Shown: positions 25,877 through 35,557, counted from the first letter of the stretch. The stretch is DNA of 64,000 nt from Microbacterium sp. ET2 (GCF_030347395.1 NZ_CP128170.1:1612001-1676000); one strand, 5' to 3'. A program made the numbers and translations. Notes: generated by a model not told the origin, from the sequence alone.

Positions 25877-26602
25877 TCAGAGGAGCAGGAACTGGGCGGT
25901 GTTCGTCGAGTTCACGCCGCCGATCGAGACGTACAGGTGGTACGACGCGCCTCCCGCGGGCGCAGCCTGGCGTTCAGTCGCGCCGCAGGTTTCCACCGAC
26001 GATCGCGTGCGGTCCCACGTGATCGGTGCCGCACTGGTGACGACCTGGTTCTCTTCGAGCAGCACCATCAGGTCGCTCGGCTCCGCCTGACAGTCGGTGG
26101 ACTTCCACCAGGTGTCGTTGCCGCTCATCACCGTGAACACCTGACCCGTCGTGCCGACATTCAGCGTGCACGCGTCGCCGTTGTTCGTGAGCCGGATCGA
26201 CAGCTGCGGGTTCTCCCCTGAGGCGTACTCGGTCTTGTCGGTGACGGCCTCGACGAGCAGATCTCCGGGTACGCACGGCTCTGCCGAGCTCGTCCCCGCA
26301 GCGTCATCCGGGGTCTCGGAGGTCTCGGCATCCGGTGCGGTCGTCGCGTCGCTCGGGCCCGGAGTCGGTGTTGCCGCGGATCCGTCGGACTCCAACGCGG
26401 GAAGGTCGCTGGCGACGGGGTCTCCCGTCGGCGTTGGAGATGCGACGGGTGCGGGACCATCAGCGGCCGAGCCGCGCCAGGGCGGTGCGACGACCAGCCA
26501 CACCACGAGGGCGATGACGGCGAGCAGACCGAGGAGCACCGCGAGGCGCCGCCGGCGATAGACCGCCGGGGAATGGCGCCGACGCGTGACGGTTTCGGTC
26601 AT
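25877..26602 (-). CDS. conserved membrane-anchored hypothetical protein
   Basis: A 241-residue protein: a short basic cytoplasmic tail, one membrane helix (LAVLLGLLAVIALVVWLVVA, about residues 19-38), a Pro/Thr/Ser/Ala-rich linker to about residue 110, then an extracytoplasmic beta-sandwich domain beginning CVPGDLLVEAVTDKTEY. Three further cysteines (GDACTL, STDCQAE, VETCGAT) could form two disulfides with the first. Such proteins are widespread in Micrococcales. Function unknown; the linker suggests it spans the cell wall. Confidence 0.7.
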   Translation of the reverse strand: MTETVTRRRHSPAVYRRRRLAVLLGLLAVIALVVWLVVAPPWRGSAADGPAPVASPTPTGDPVASDLPALESDGSAATPTPGPSDATTAPDAETSETPDDAAGTSSAEPCVPGDLLVEAVTDKTEYASGENPQLSIRLTNNGDACTLNVGTTGQVFTVMSGNDTWWKSTDCQAEPSDLMVLLEENQVVTSAAPITWDRTRSSVETCGATERQAAPAGGASYHLYVSIGGVNSTNTAQFLLL

Positions 26603-26669
26603 GCGACCAGGCTAGGTCGCGGTCGCCGCCCGCCCGGGACGGCACGCCCTGGAGCCCTGGGATACGACA

Positions 26670-26706
26670 GCGCCGGCGCGCCGCCGTGAGGCGGGCGCGC
26701 CGGCGC
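26670..26706 (-). terminator. terminator after the GlsB-like gene
   Basis: GCGCCGGCGCGCC (26670-26682) and GGCGCGCCGGCGC (26694-26706) form a perfect 13-bp stem with an 11-base loop, starting 11 bases beyond the stop of the minus-strand gene. Confidence 0.75.
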
Positions 26707-26717
26707 GGAGCCGTCGG

Positions 26718-26996
26718 TCAGCGGGTGACGCTGCGGTTGCGCGTGACGAGGACGTAGATCCCCAGCACGATGATGGCGCCGATGATCGAGCCGATGATGC
26801 CGGAGGGCTGCAGGAAGCCGCCCATGGGGTCAGCGCCGAAGATCAGGAATCCGAGGAATCCGCCGACGAACGAGCCGACGATGCCGAGCACGATGGTCAG
26901 CAGGATGCCCATGCTCTGCTTGCCGGGGATGACGGCGCGAGCGATGAGACCGGCGATGAGGCCGATGACGATGAGGCCGAGAATGGTCCAGAGCAT
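26718..26996 (-). CDS. GlsB/YeaQ/YmgE family membrane protein
   Basis: A 92-residue protein with three membrane helices. It carries the glycine-rich family pattern LIVIGLIAGLIARAVIPGKQ, then GIVGSFVGGFLGFLIFG and GIIGSIIGAIIVLGIYVLV. These transglycosylase-associated family proteins are linked to envelope stress. Monocistronic: it has its own terminator, and 138 bases without a gene separate it from argA. Confidence 0.9.
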   Translation of the reverse strand: MLWTILGLIVIGLIAGLIARAVIPGKQSMGILLTIVLGIVGSFVGGFLGFLIFGADPMGGFLQPSGIIGSIIGAIIVLGIYVLVTRNRSVTR

Positions 26997-27134
26997 GATC
27001 TCTCCTTGTGGGTTGGGCCATGGGGCCGTGTGGGCGCTCCGGGTGGGACGCTCTCCCTATCTGAGCAGACGCTGGACGATTCCCTCGGACGCTTGCCCCG
27101 CCACCCGAAGGGCGGTATAAGGGCTCGGTCGAGA

Positions 27135-27638
27135 TCAGAGACTCTTGAGCATTCGCGTGTTGCCGAGGGTGTTCGGTTTCACGTGTGCGAGATCGAGGAA
27201 CTCGGCGATGCCCTCGTCGGGGCTCCGCACCAGCTGCGAGTACACGTCGGGGTCCACGATCTGCTCGCCGATCTCGTCGAACCCCCGGCTGCGGAAGAAG
27301 TCGACCTCGAAGGTCAGGCAGAACAGCCGGGTGAGTCCCAGCGTGCGCGCGTTCTCCTCCAAGCGGTCGACGAGCGCGCGGCCGACGCCGTGATGCAGCC
27401 ACTCATCCGCGACGATGAGGGTGCGCACCTCACCGAGGTCCTCCCACATGACGTGCAGTGCGCCGCATCCGATCAGAACCCCGTCGGCACTCTCGGCGAC
27501 GACGAACTGCTGGGTCGACTCGTACAGCACCACGAGGTCCTTGCCGAGCAGGATGCGTTTCTGCACGTATGGCTCCAGAAGAGTCTGGATGCCGCGGATG
27601 TCGGCGGTGCGCGCGGGGCGGACGGTGTACTCGGACAT
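27135..27638 (-). CDS. argA: amino-acid N-acetyltransferase (short ArgA type)
   Basis: A 167-residue GNAT protein like the short N-acetylglutamate synthase of mycobacteria, which starts arginine synthesis by acetylating glutamate with acetyl-CoA. The core reads VRTLIVADEWLHHGVGRALV (acetyl-CoA loop) and LFCLTFEVDFFRSRGFDEIG. The start ATG 27638 (MSEYTVRPA) fits the family; in-frame sequence further upstream lies in the clpC terminator. No other arg gene is near. Confidence 0.85.
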   Translation of the reverse strand: MSEYTVRPARTADIRGIQTLLEPYVQKRILLGKDLVVLYESTQQFVVAESADGVLIGCGALHVMWEDLGEVRTLIVADEWLHHGVGRALVDRLEENARTLGLTRLFCLTFEVDFFRSRGFDEIGEQIVDPDVYSQLVRSPDEGIAEFLDLAHVKPNTLGNTRMLKSL

Positions 27639-27678
27639 CGGGTCCACGATACGCCCCGTTCTCGGCACTGACAGACGA

Positions 27679-27712
27679 AGGGGCGGGCGCCGGATCCCCG
27701 GCACCCGCCCCT
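27679..27712 (-). terminator. terminator after clpC
   Basis: AGGGGCGGGCGCCGG pairs with CCGGCACCCGCCCCT (one C-A mismatch) around a 4-base loop, 15 bases past the clpC stop. The stability is very high. Confidence 0.8.
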
Positions 27713-27727
27713 GTCGGTGTGACGCGC

Positions 27728-30253
27728 TCAGCCTCCGGCGACGATGTCCGGCGTCGCGGTGATCTCGCCGGCAGCACCGACACCCACGGCCACCTTGTCG
27801 CCGCGCGGGCCGTGCTCGAAGGCGAACTCGCCGTTCTCGACGTCGACCTTCACGTGGTCGCCGGGCTCGAGCTCGCCGTGGAGGATCTTCTCCGACAGAC
27901 GGTCCTCCACCTCGCGCTGCATGGCGCGGCGCAACGGCCGGGCGCCGAGCGCCGGGTCGAACCCGACCTCGATGAGCTTGTCCTTCGCGGCATCCGTCAG
28001 CTCCACCGACATGTCGCGGTCGAGCAGACGCTCGCCGAGGCGCTTGGTGAACAGCCCCACGATCTGACGCAGCTCGTCCTTGTTCAGCTGCGGGAAGACG
28101 ATGATGTCGTCGACACGGTTGAGGAACTCGGGCTTGAAGTTGCGCTTGAGCTCCTCGTTGACCTTGCCCTTCATCCGGTCGTAGGTCGTGCCCTGGTCGC
28201 CCTCCACCTGGAACCCGACGGGACCGCCTGCGATCGCCGAGGAACCGAGGTTCGTCGTCATGATGATGACGGTGTTCTTGAAGTCGATCACACGGCCCTG
28301 ACCGTCGGTGAGGCGACCTTCTTCGAGAATCTGCAGGAGCGAGTTGAAGATGTCGGGGTGAGCCTTCTCGATCTCGTCGAACAGGACGACCGAGAACGGC
28401 TTCCGCCGCACCTTCTCGGTCAGCTGGCCGCCCTCCTCGAAGCCGACGAACCCGGGAGGGGCGCCGAACAGCCGCGAGACGGTGTGCTTCTCACCGAACT
28501 CCGACATGTCGAGCGAGATCAGCGCCGACTCGTCGTCGAAGAGGAACTCGGCCAGGGCCTTGGCCAGCTCGGTCTTTCCGACGCCGGTGGGCCCGGCGAA
28601 GATGAACGAGCCCGACGGGCGCTTGGGGTCTTTCAGGCCCGCACGCTGACGACGGATCGTCTTCGACAGCGCGGCGATCGCCTCCTCCTGGCCGATGACC
28701 CGCTGGTGCAGGGCCTTCTCCATGAAGACGAGGCGGCTGGACTCCTCCTCGGTGAGCTTGAACACCGGGATGCCGGTGGCCTGCGCGAGCACCTCGGCGA
28801 TCAGACCTTCGTCGACGACCGCGTGCGACGCGACATCGCCGCTTCTCCACTGCTTCTCCAGGCGCAGCCGCTCGGCCAGAAGCGACTTCTCCTCGTCGCG
28901 CAGCGACGCCGCCTTCTCGAAGTCCTGTTCCTCGCTCGCGCGCTCCTTGTCCTCGCGGACCTTGGCGATCTTGTCGTCGAACTCGCGGAGCTCGGGAGGC
29001 GACGACAGGATCGACAGACGCAGGCGCGCGCCCGCCTCATCGATCAGGTCGATCGCCTTGTCGGGGAGGAACCGGTCGGAGATGTAGCGGTCGGCGAGGT
29101 TCGCGGCGGCGACGATCGCGCCATCCGTGATCTGCACCTTGTGGTGCGCCTCGTACCGGTCGCGGAGGCCCTTCAGGATGTTGATCGCGTGCGGCAGGCT
29201 CGGCTCCGCGACCTGGATCGGCTGGAAGCGACGCTCGAGCGCAGCATCCTTCTCGAAGTGCTTGCGGTACTCATCCAGCGTCGTGGCGCCGATCGTCTGC
29301 AGCTCGCCTCGCGCGAGCAGGGGCTTGAGGATGGATGCCGCGTCGATCGCGCCCTCGGCAGCACCCGCGCCCACCAGCGTGTGGATCTCGTCGATGAAGA
29401 CGATGATGTCGCCGCGGGTTCGGATCTCCTTCGTGACCTTCTTCAGACGCTCCTCGAAGTCACCGCGGTAGCGGGAACCGGCGATGAGCGAGCCGAGGTC
29501 GAGGGAGTACAGCTGCTTGTCCTTGAGCGTCTCCGGCACATCGCCCTTGACGATCGCCTGGGCGAGGCCCTCGACGACGGCCGTCTTGCCGACACCGGGC
29601 TCACCGATGAGGACGGGGTTGTTCTTGGAGCGGCGCGAGAGGATCTGCATGACCCGCTCGATCTCCTTCTCCCGGCCGATCACGGGGTCGAGCTTGTTGT
29701 CGCGCGCAGCCTGCGTGAGGTTTCGTCCGAACTGGTCGAGCACCTGCGATCCGCCCTGAGGGCCCGAGGTCTGCTGCTCGCCGGCACCGGTGGACACGCC
29801 GGCGGGCTCCTTGCCCTGGTAGCCCGAGAGCAGCTGGATGACCTGCTGGCGCACCTTGTTCAGGTCGGCGCCGAGCTTGACGAGCACCTGGGCTGCGACG
29901 CCCTCGCCCTCGCGGATGAGGCCGAGGAGGATGTGCTCGGTGCCGATGTAGTTGTGGCCGAGCTGCAGCGCTTCGCGCAGCGACAGCTCGAGCACCTTCT
30001 TCGCGCGAGGCGTGAAGGGGATGTGGCCGGTGGGCTGCTGCTGCCCCTGTCCGATGATGTCCTGCACCTGCTCGCGCACGGCGTCGAGCGAGATGCCGAG
30101 GGACTCGAGCGCCTTCGCGGCAACGCCCTCACCCTCGTGGATCAGCCCGAGCAGGATGTGCTCGGTGCCGATGTAGTTGTGGTTGAGCATCTTCGCCTCT
30201 TCTTGGGCGAGCACAACCACACGACGGGCTCGGTCGGTGAATCTCTCGAACAT
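27728..30253 (-). CDS. clpC: ATP-dependent Clp protease ATPase subunit ClpC
   Basis: An 841-residue class I AAA+ unfoldase that feeds ClpP. It begins [20 protein letters not shown] with two ClpN repeats (to about 145). The first AAA module has Walker [10 protein letters not shown] near 218, a UVR/coiled middle domain is near 420-460, and the second AAA module has GPTGVGKTE near 556. A C-terminal D2-small domain follows. This N-terminus and the UVR region separate it from ClpB and ClpA. It is monocistronic with a strong terminator. The 210 bases upstream hold no gene. Confidence 0.97.
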   Translation of the reverse strand: MFERFTDRARRVVVLAQEEAKMLNHNYIGTEHILLGLIHEGEGVAAKALESLGISLDAVREQVQDIIGQGQQQPTGHIPFTPRAKKVLELSLREALQLGHNYIGTEHILLGLIREGEGVAAQVLVKLGADLNKVRQQVIQLLSGYQGKEPAGVSTGAGEQQTSGPQGGSQVLDQFGRNLTQAARDNKLDPVIGREKEIERVMQILSRRSKNNPVLIGEPGVGKTAVVEGLAQAIVKGDVPETLKDKQLYSLDLGSLIAGSRYRGDFEERLKKVTKEIRTRGDIIVFIDEIHTLVGAGAAEGAIDAASILKPLLARGELQTIGATTLDEYRKHFEKDAALERRFQPIQVAEPSLPHAINILKGLRDRYEAHHKVQITDGAIVAAANLADRYISDRFLPDKAIDLIDEAGARLRLSILSSPPELREFDDKIAKVREDKERASEEQDFEKAASLRDEEKSLLAERLRLEKQWRSGDVASHAVVDEGLIAEVLAQATGIPVFKLTEEESSRLVFMEKALHQRVIGQEEAIAALSKTIRRQRAGLKDPKRPSGSFIFAGPTGVGKTELAKALAEFLFDDESALISLDMSEFGEKHTVSRLFGAPPGFVGFEEGGQLTEKVRRKPFSVVLFDEIEKAHPDIFNSLLQILEEGRLTDGQGRVIDFKNTVIIMTTNLGSSAIAGGPVGFQVEGDQGTTYDRMKGKVNEELKRNFKPEFLNRVDDIIVFPQLNKDELRQIVGLFTKRLGERLLDRDMSVELTDAAKDKLIEVGFDPALGARPLRRAMQREVEDRLSEKILHGELEPGDHVKVDVENGEFAFEHGPRGDKVAVGVGAAGEITATPDIVAGG

Positions 30254-30422
30254 CGTTCACTCTCCTCCAGGACGCTTCGGGTCGACTCTCCCCCTGCGTC
30301 TTACATCGAGGGTAGCCAGCGGGCCCCGGGCGGACGCCCGTGTTCGCCGTGGGCATAGCGTCGTCGCGATGGCGCTCGCCCACCGTCGGCGTACGAGGGT
30401 TGCGTCGCGACATCCTCTGTCT

Positions 30423-30453
30423 TATCGTTTTTCGATATTAACGTTTATCGATA
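30423..30453. promoter_or_regulatory. palindromic operator before DUF2975/XRE operon
   Basis: TATCG (30423-30427) and CGATA (30433-30437) form one palindrome, TATCG (30446-30450) and CGATA (30449-30453) a second. The AT-rich repeats overlap the likely promoter 11 bases before the start codon, so autoregulation by the XRE protein is likely. Confidence 0.6.
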
Positions 30454-30463
30454 GGATGCTGTG

Positions 30464-31204
30464 ATGGCGGTGACCGCCCTTCTGACCTGGACACTCATTC
30501 CCCTGGCGACCATATGCTTCGCGATCGTCGTCATGTTCCGTGCACGACGAAGCGCCCCGCGCAACGGTGATCTCACGCGGGCCGAAAGGACGGTGGTCTC
30601 CGTGATCGCCACCGGCGCGATACTCCTCGGGGGGTTCGCGGTCCTCGGCCTCGTCGTGAGCGCGATCGATGTCTTCGGGTCCGACGAACGACGGGTCACC
30701 GACATGCCGGTCACGAGGGGTGAGCTGCCGGACTTCGTGTCCGGGGTTCCGGGGGTGGTGGCCGGAAGCTACGAGTCCGCTTGGATCGAAGTGATCGGAT
30801 TGCCCTCCTCGACTCGCTGGCTGCTGTATCTGGAGGGTGCGCTCCCGGCGATCGCGACCCTCGCCATCGTCGTCGCGGTCGGGTGGATCGCTATGGCGCT
30901 GCTGGCCGGACGGCCCTTCACCCCGGCGCTGGCGAACGCGATCTCGGTCGCCGCGATCGGCGTCATGATCGGGGGCCTCGGATCGCAGATCGCCGGCGCC
31001 TTCGCCCGCGCATCGGTGGTCGATTTCCTGGGCTCCCGAGAAGTCACCGGCGGCGCCGATTCCGCGGGTCCGCGTGACGGCTTCGCCTTCCTGAGCTTGA
31101 ACCTCGACCTCGCCTCGGTCGGGTGGGCTTTCGCCCTGCTCCTCATCGCGGCCGCATTCCAGACCGGCGCGCGCCTCCAGCGAGACACCGAGGGACTCGT
31201 GTGA
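30464..31204 (+). CDS. DUF2975 membrane protein
   Basis: A 246-residue protein with four membrane helices (about 4-24, 44-66, 125-145 and 215-235) and a large extracytoplasmic segment after the second. The pairing with a tiny XRE regulator is typical of DUF2975 proteins. ATG 30464 is preferred to GTG 30461. The stop overlaps the regulator start by 4 bases. Function unknown. Confidence 0.82.
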   Translation: MAVTALLTWTLIPLATICFAIVVMFRARRSAPRNGDLTRAERTVVSVIATGAILLGGFAVLGLVVSAIDVFGSDERRVTDMPVTRGELPDFVSGVPGVVAGSYESAWIEVIGLPSSTRWLLYLEGALPAIATLAIVVAVGWIAMALLAGRPFTPALANAISVAAIGVMIGGLGSQIAGAFARASVVDFLGSREVTGGADSAGPRDGFAFLSLNLDLASVGWAFALLLIAAAFQTGARLQRDTEGLV

Positions 31205-31431
31205 CCCCGGCTGAGGACGAGGGCCCCACCGGGGTCCACTGCCGCCTCGACGAGCTGCTCGAGGCCCGAGGGATGACGCTGACCCGCCTGTCGGAACTGG
31301 TGGGGGTGTCGGTGGTGAACCTGTCGGTGCTGAAGAACGACCGGGCTCGCGCCATCCGCTATTCCACTCTGTCGGCGATCTGCCGCGTGCTGGACTGCGA
31401 GATCGGCGAACTGCTGGTGCGCGCCGACTGA
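31201..31431 (+). CDS. XRE-family small regulator (YozG-like)
   Basis: A 76-residue protein starting at GTG 31201, which overlaps the DUF2975 stop (GTGA). It is almost all helix-turn-helix: LDELLEARGMTLTRLSELVG, VSVVNLSVLKNDRARAIRYS and LSAICRVLDCEIGELL. It probably represses its own operon through the TATCG/CGATA palindromes upstream. Confidence 0.88.
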   Translation: MTPAEDEGPTGVHCRLDELLEARGMTLTRLSELVGVSVVNLSVLKNDRARAIRYSTLSAICRVLDCEIGELLVRAD

Positions 31432-31503
31432 TCCGCGCGCGAGCGCCGCGCGCACCCGGCCCGCGAATCCGGTTGTCGCATTCGGCTGTCGCCCGCGACA
31501 ACG

Positions 31504-31544
31504 TGCGTCCAGTGAACGAGCGTGCCCGCCGTTCGCTGGACGCA
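31504..31544. terminator. convergent hairpin
   Basis: TGCGTCCAGTGAACG (31504-31518) and CGTTCGCTGGACGCA (31530-31544) pair with one mismatch and an 11-base loop between the convergent XRE and DUF559 genes. TTGTCGC/GCGACAA copies flank it (31473-31479, 31495-31501, 31569-31575). Confidence 0.6.
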
Positions 31545-31584
31545 AACGGCGAGCGACCGCGTCACTTTGCGACAAGCGAAGGGC

Positions 31585-32547
31585 TCATCCCTGGGCCCGA
31601 GCGGTGATGGCCCTCCGCACACGGGCGACAAGCTCTGCGGGGTCGGAGAACAGCTGCGTTTTCGTCACCCGGACGATGATCCAGCCGGCGGCGGTGAGGC
31701 GCTCGTATCTCGCGATGTCTCGGGCCCACTGGTCCGGATCGAGAAGGTGGTGCTCCCCCTCGTATTCCAGGCCGATCTTCAGCCGCGGGTATGCCAGATC
31801 GAGTGCGCCGAGGTACATCCCTGCGTCGAAGACCTCGTAGTTCAGCTCCGGCTCGGACAATCCGGCGTCGACGACGACGAGGCGCAGATGGGTCTCCGGC
31901 CGTGACGCCGACCGGGTTCGGATCTGAGGGAGCGCCTCTCGCAGACGCGCCACCCCCACCCGCCGTCCGGCGCCGGCTGCGGCAGTCAGTTCATGCAGCT
32001 GGGCGAGGGGCGTGGTCCTCCAGCTGCGAACAGCCGCGTCGCCGACGGCGACGACGTCGCGCACGTTCGGCAATACGGCTGCCAGTGCGGCCCACGTGGT
32101 CGCGGGACTCGTCACGAGAAGGCCGGTCGCCGGGTGCCGCCGGACGTGCGCCAGCGCCTCGTGGGCTTGATGCCCCCGCACACCTCGACCGCGCGGCGCC
32201 CGTCCCGGGGCCCACACGGAGACATCGATCGTGTCATCCCGCAGGAGTTTCGGAGGGAGCGGCAACCCCCATATCGCCGCTGCGGTGACGTGGCTGAAGA
32301 AAGCGCCTTCGGCAGCGACCGCGGCATAGGCACGCGCCCTGTCGATGTGAGCATCCTCGGGCGCACCCCGCGCACCGAAGATCGAGTCGGGCCACGGCGA
32401 GCCCCGGCCGGGATCGAGGGAGCGGACGCCATGGAACGGACGCCGAAGAGACGGGTGACGAAGGCGAGCACGGCTCACACCGGCGCGCAGCGCGTCCCTC
32501 ACGTGGAAGTATGGTCCGAGTTCTGCGGGGAGGGATTCTCGAGGCAT
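31585..32547 (-). CDS. DUF559 (Vsr-like fold) protein with AbiEi-like N-terminus
   Basis: A 320-residue protein from ATG 32547 (MPRESLPAEL). The C-terminal domain, IGLEYEGEHHLLDPDQWARD followed by ERLTAAGWIIVRVTKTQLF, is DUF559, related to very-short-patch repair endonucleases with the E-x-G-x-H...D and R-x-T pattern. The N-terminal half (FHVRDALRAGVSRARLRHP, FHGVRSLDP, FFSHVTAAAIWGLPLP) resembles the AbiEi-type winged-helix domain seen in many actinobacterial proteins of this build. Often labelled type IV toxin-antitoxin AbiEi; no AbiEii partner is adjacent. In-frame sequence upstream of 32547 is intergenic repeat. Confidence 0.75.
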   Translation of the reverse strand: MPRESLPAELGPYFHVRDALRAGVSRARLRHPSLRRPFHGVRSLDPGRGSPWPDSIFGARGAPEDAHIDRARAYAAVAAEGAFFSHVTAAAIWGLPLPPKLLRDDTIDVSVWAPGRAPRGRGVRGHQAHEALAHVRRHPATGLLVTSPATTWAALAAVLPNVRDVVAVGDAAVRSWRTTPLAQLHELTAAAGAGRRVGVARLREALPQIRTRSASRPETHLRLVVVDAGLSEPELNYEVFDAGMYLGALDLAYPRLKIGLEYEGEHHLLDPDQWARDIARYERLTAAGWIIVRVTKTQLFSDPAELVARVRRAITARAQG

Positions 32548-32863
32548 GCCGCAACGCTGTCCGAGAGGCGCGGCCACCGGCATCGCGTGCGCTGGATCTG
32601 TGGGCGACTTTGTCGCCGCCTCGCCTGTGCAGGAGCGGACGGCGACCTCGCCTCCCCTCTTCGCTGGTCGCAATCGGCGTGTCCCCGTCGCGCTTTGCGC
32701 CAGGCGAAACCACGTCGACAGACACAGCGGACGTTCGCCTGGCCGAAAGTGCCGCGGGGATGCGCAAGATGTGACAGGCGAGCGCGGGGAGCGCAGGGCG
32801 CGGCGACAGGCGAAGCGCGCGGGCGCGAAGCGCGGGCGCGAAGCGCGCGGCGAAGCGCGGCGG
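32548..32863. repeat. intergenic repeats between DUF559 gene and lipoprotein gene
   Basis: GCGCCAGGCGA (32697-32707) is inverted as TCGCCTGGC at 32735-32743 after 27 bases, and GTGACAGGCGA follows at 32771-32781: the same motifs and first spacing as near 14886-14996. Next, GCGAAGCGCG occurs four times (32810, 32825, 32838, 32850) up to the lipoprotein stop codon. No gene is visible. Confidence 0.65.
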
Positions 32864-33621
32864 CTAGGGGTTCCCGAGGACCGGGACCCGGATGTCGGCG
32901 AAATCGCCGCCCGACAGCACGGCCGTGACGGCCGCATCGTCGTCGACGTCTCCGGTGACCGCGACGACGGTGACCCGCGGCGCCATGTCGGCGGTGCACA
33001 CCTGGTCGGCGACCGGCTCGGCGAATCGCACGAGCACCTCGGCGCCCGCAGCCTCGGCGGACTCCAGCACCGGAGGGCAGGTCGACGAGCCCCAACTGAG
33101 GATCAGCATCATGTCGTCATCGGCCCATCCGGCGCTGGGAGCGAACTCCTCGGGCACCGCGATGTCGCCCTCGAGGCCGTCGAGGTCGGTGTCGTCGGCA
33201 TACGTGCCCGTGACGACGATCTCGAGCTCGCGGGTCGGGTCGACTCCCTCCGGCAACCCCACGTATGACCCGCGCGGCACGAGATCGCGGGTGCAGGCCT
33301 CACCGTCGGGGTCGCTGATGTCGACCGTGAGCACCCCGTCGGCGTACGTCGGCTCGCCGACCACCGGAAGGCAGGACGACGAGCCATACGTGACGAGCCC
33401 CACGCCGCGCCCGCCGTCGAGCCATGCGGCCTCCACGTCGTCCGTCCCCACGACTCCCCCGACGACGCCTCCGGCGACGGAGACGCGGATCCAGACGGCG
33501 CCGGCTCCGCAGATCCCGACCCGGCGCCGGCCCCGCCACCGGACGGGGTCGCGCAGCCGGCGAGCATCATCGCCCCCGCTCCGAGAACAGCGAGGGCGAG
33601 AACCAGGCGAGGTCGTGTCAT
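32864..33621 (-). pseudogene. lipoprotein, frameshifted
   Basis: From ATG 33621 a lipoprotein signal peptide (MTRPRLVLALAVLGAGAMML, lipobox LAGC, Cys23) and a Ser/Pro/Gly-rich linker run to PSPEASS. The folded part, from VGTDDVEAAWLDGGRGVGLV to the stop at 32864, is in another frame. It holds two similar blocks (YGSSSCLPVVGEPTY and WGSSTCPPVLESAEA). The span is one base short of a multiple of three. Adding one base to the five-C run at 33456-33460 would restore a 252-residue protein. This is a homopolymer error or true inactivation. Function unknown. Confidence 0.75.
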
Positions 33622-33673
33622 GTCCACATCATGCCGCGAACGGCGGCCCGCGTCATCCGTCTTCGCTCGCACG

Positions 33674-35140
33674 CTACTGCAGCGCCGACGTGAGGCGCGC
33701 GATGTTGTCGAGCACGGTCGAGCGCAGCGGCTGCTTCTGCCACTCCTCGAGGGTGAGTTCGCGGGAGAGCGAACGGTACTTGTCCTCGACCTCGCGCATC
33801 TCCCGCACGAACTCCTCGCCGCGCACGAGCATCGAGATCTCCATGTTCAGACCGAACGAGCGCATGTCCATGTTGCTCGATCCGATGACGGCGATCTCAT
33901 CGTCGATCGTCATGCACTTGGAGTGCAGGATGTAGGGCTTGCGGTACATCCAGATCTTCACGCCGGCGCGCAGCAGCGCCTCGTAGTAGCTGCGCTGGGC
34001 GTGGTAGACCATCGCCTGATCGCCCTCCTCCGAGACGAACAGCTCCACCTCGAGTCCGCGCTGGCAGGCGGTCGTGATGGCCAGCAGCAGCGCCTCGTCG
34101 GGCACGAAGTACGGGCTGACGATGATGATGCGGCGCTGGGCGTAGTACAGCAGCGCCGCGAACAGGCGCAGGTTGTTCTCGGAGTCGAAGCCGGGCCCGG
34201 AGGGCACGATCTGGCAGTCGAGGTCGCCGTGGCTGGAATCGACCTTGAACAGGTCGATCTCGTCGGTGAGGATCTCGTCGGTCTCGCTGTACCAGTCGCT
34301 GAGGAAGACGGCATTGATGGATGCCACGACGGGGCCGTGCAGCCGCACCATGAGGTCGACCCAGTGCAGCCCCCGCTTGATGTTCTTGCGCAGGTTGTAG
34401 GTGGAGTCGGTGACGTTCTGCGAGCCCATGTAGCCGACCTTGCCGTCGATGACGAGGAGCTTGCGGTGGTTGCGCAGGTCAGGGCGCTGATACTTCCCCT
34501 TCAGCGGCTGCACCGGGAGCATCAGACGCCAGTGGGCGCCCATCGCATCGAGGCGGCGGAGTGTCTGCCTGTAGAACGGCTTGCCGCGGTTGGCCCAGTG
34601 ATCCAGCAGGACGCGGACGACGACCCCTCGGGCGCACGCCTCCTCGAGGGCGGCGAAGAACTTCTCGGTCGAGGCGTCGGTTTGGAGGATGTAGAACTCC
34701 ACGTGCACGTACCGCTCCGCGGCACGGATGGCCTCGCCCATCTCGTCGAGGCTCTTCTGGTAGTCGGAGATCAGGTGTGCGTCGTTGTCCCCGGCGAGGG
34801 GCATCGCGCCGAGGGCGCGGTTCATCGTCACCAGCGACTGGAACCACTGCGGCGCGTGCGGGCGCAGCGTGCCGAAGTCGAGGCCCGCGCTGGTGTCGCG
34901 GATGTACTGGTTGATGGCGTCCTGCTGGCGACGGCGCTTGCGCGGCAGCCGCGGGTTGCCGATCAGCAGGAAGAGGAAGACGCCGATGAGCGGGATGAAG
35001 TAGATCGCCAGAAGCCACGCCATCGCGGCGGTGGGCCGGCGATTGCGCGGAACGTAGATGACCGCGAGGATGCGCACGATGATGTCGAAGACGAACACCA
35101 GGATGAGCCACCAGGACGCATCCAGTGTGATCTCGATCAC
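33674..35140 (-). CDS. cls: cardiolipin synthase
   Basis: A 488-residue phospholipase-D superfamily enzyme that makes cardiolipin from phosphatidylglycerol in the membrane. GTG 35140 starts VIEITLDASWW after GGGGGA. Two membrane helices come first (about 8-30 and 38-58). The two HKD motifs are HRKLLVIDGKVGYMGSQN and HSKCMTIDDEIAVIGSSNMD, both complete. In-frame sequence further upstream belongs to the next gene. Likely transcribed with the small membrane gene 52 bases upstream. Confidence 0.93.
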   Translation of the reverse strand: MIEITLDASWWLILVFVFDIIVRILAVIYVPRNRRPTAAMAWLLAIYFIPLIGVFLFLLIGNPRLPRKRRRQQDAINQYIRDTSAGLDFGTLRPHAPQWFQSLVTMNRALGAMPLAGDNDAHLISDYQKSLDEMGEAIRAAERYVHVEFYILQTDASTEKFFAALEEACARGVVVRVLLDHWANRGKPFYRQTLRRLDAMGAHWRLMLPVQPLKGKYQRPDLRNHRKLLVIDGKVGYMGSQNVTDSTYNLRKNIKRGLHWVDLMVRLHGPVVASINAVFLSDWYSETDEILTDEIDLFKVDSSHGDLDCQIVPSGPGFDSENNLRLFAALLYYAQRRIIIVSPYFVPDEALLLAITTACQRGLEVELFVSEEGDQAMVYHAQRSYYEALLRAGVKIWMYRKPYILHSKCMTIDDEIAVIGSSNMDMRSFGLNMEISMLVRGEEFVREMREVEDKYRSLSRELTLEEWQKQPLRSTVLDNIARLTSALQ

Positions 35141-35192
35141 GGCTCCCCCGTTTCGCCCCGCCCGCCCAGAGCCAGCGTAGCGGGCCGAGCGA

Positions 35193-35402
35193 TCAGCGCC
35201 CGGCGGGGGCCGGGGGTGCGTCGGGCGCTGCCGACGCAGGGGGAAGCCCGCGCTTGGCGCGCTCCTGCGCTTCGATGCGCGTGTAGGCACGCCGCTCGTT
35301 GCGGTCGGCGTGCAGGATGCTGCGCAGGATCCAGAAGAAGAGGGCGCTGACCACCACGGTGGGGAGGAGCGTCCACGCCGCTGCGATCCAAAAGCCATCC
35401 AT
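35193..35402 (-). CDS. small membrane protein
   Basis: A 69-residue protein: MDGFWIAAAWTLLPTVVVSA with one N-terminal membrane helix (about 5-28), then a charged helix HADRNERRAYTRIEAQERAK and a Pro/Ala-rich tail. ATG 35402 is the likely start because the helix begins there. The same arrangement before cardiolipin synthase is common in Microbacteriaceae. Function unknown. Confidence 0.65.
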   Translation of the reverse strand: MDGFWIAAAWTLLPTVVVSALFFWILRSILHADRNERRAYTRIEAQERAKRGLPPASAAPDAPPAPAGR

Positions 35403-35557
35403 GCCTTCCAGGATACGCGGGGCGGCCCTGGGCACGGCCCGGGAGAGGACGGATGCGGCGGCGCAACCTCTCCTGCACAACGGGCGGAGAGGGCGAGTTG
35501 ACCACAGAGTGTGCTGACGAGCTCCCGCGCCCGGACGCCGACGACGAAGGTCGGGGC

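Noticed and set aside
27458..30358. 966-residue plus-strand open frame opposite clpC
   Set aside because: It is the antisense shadow of clpC in high-GC DNA, with Leu/Glu/Arg/Val-rich translation and no domain.
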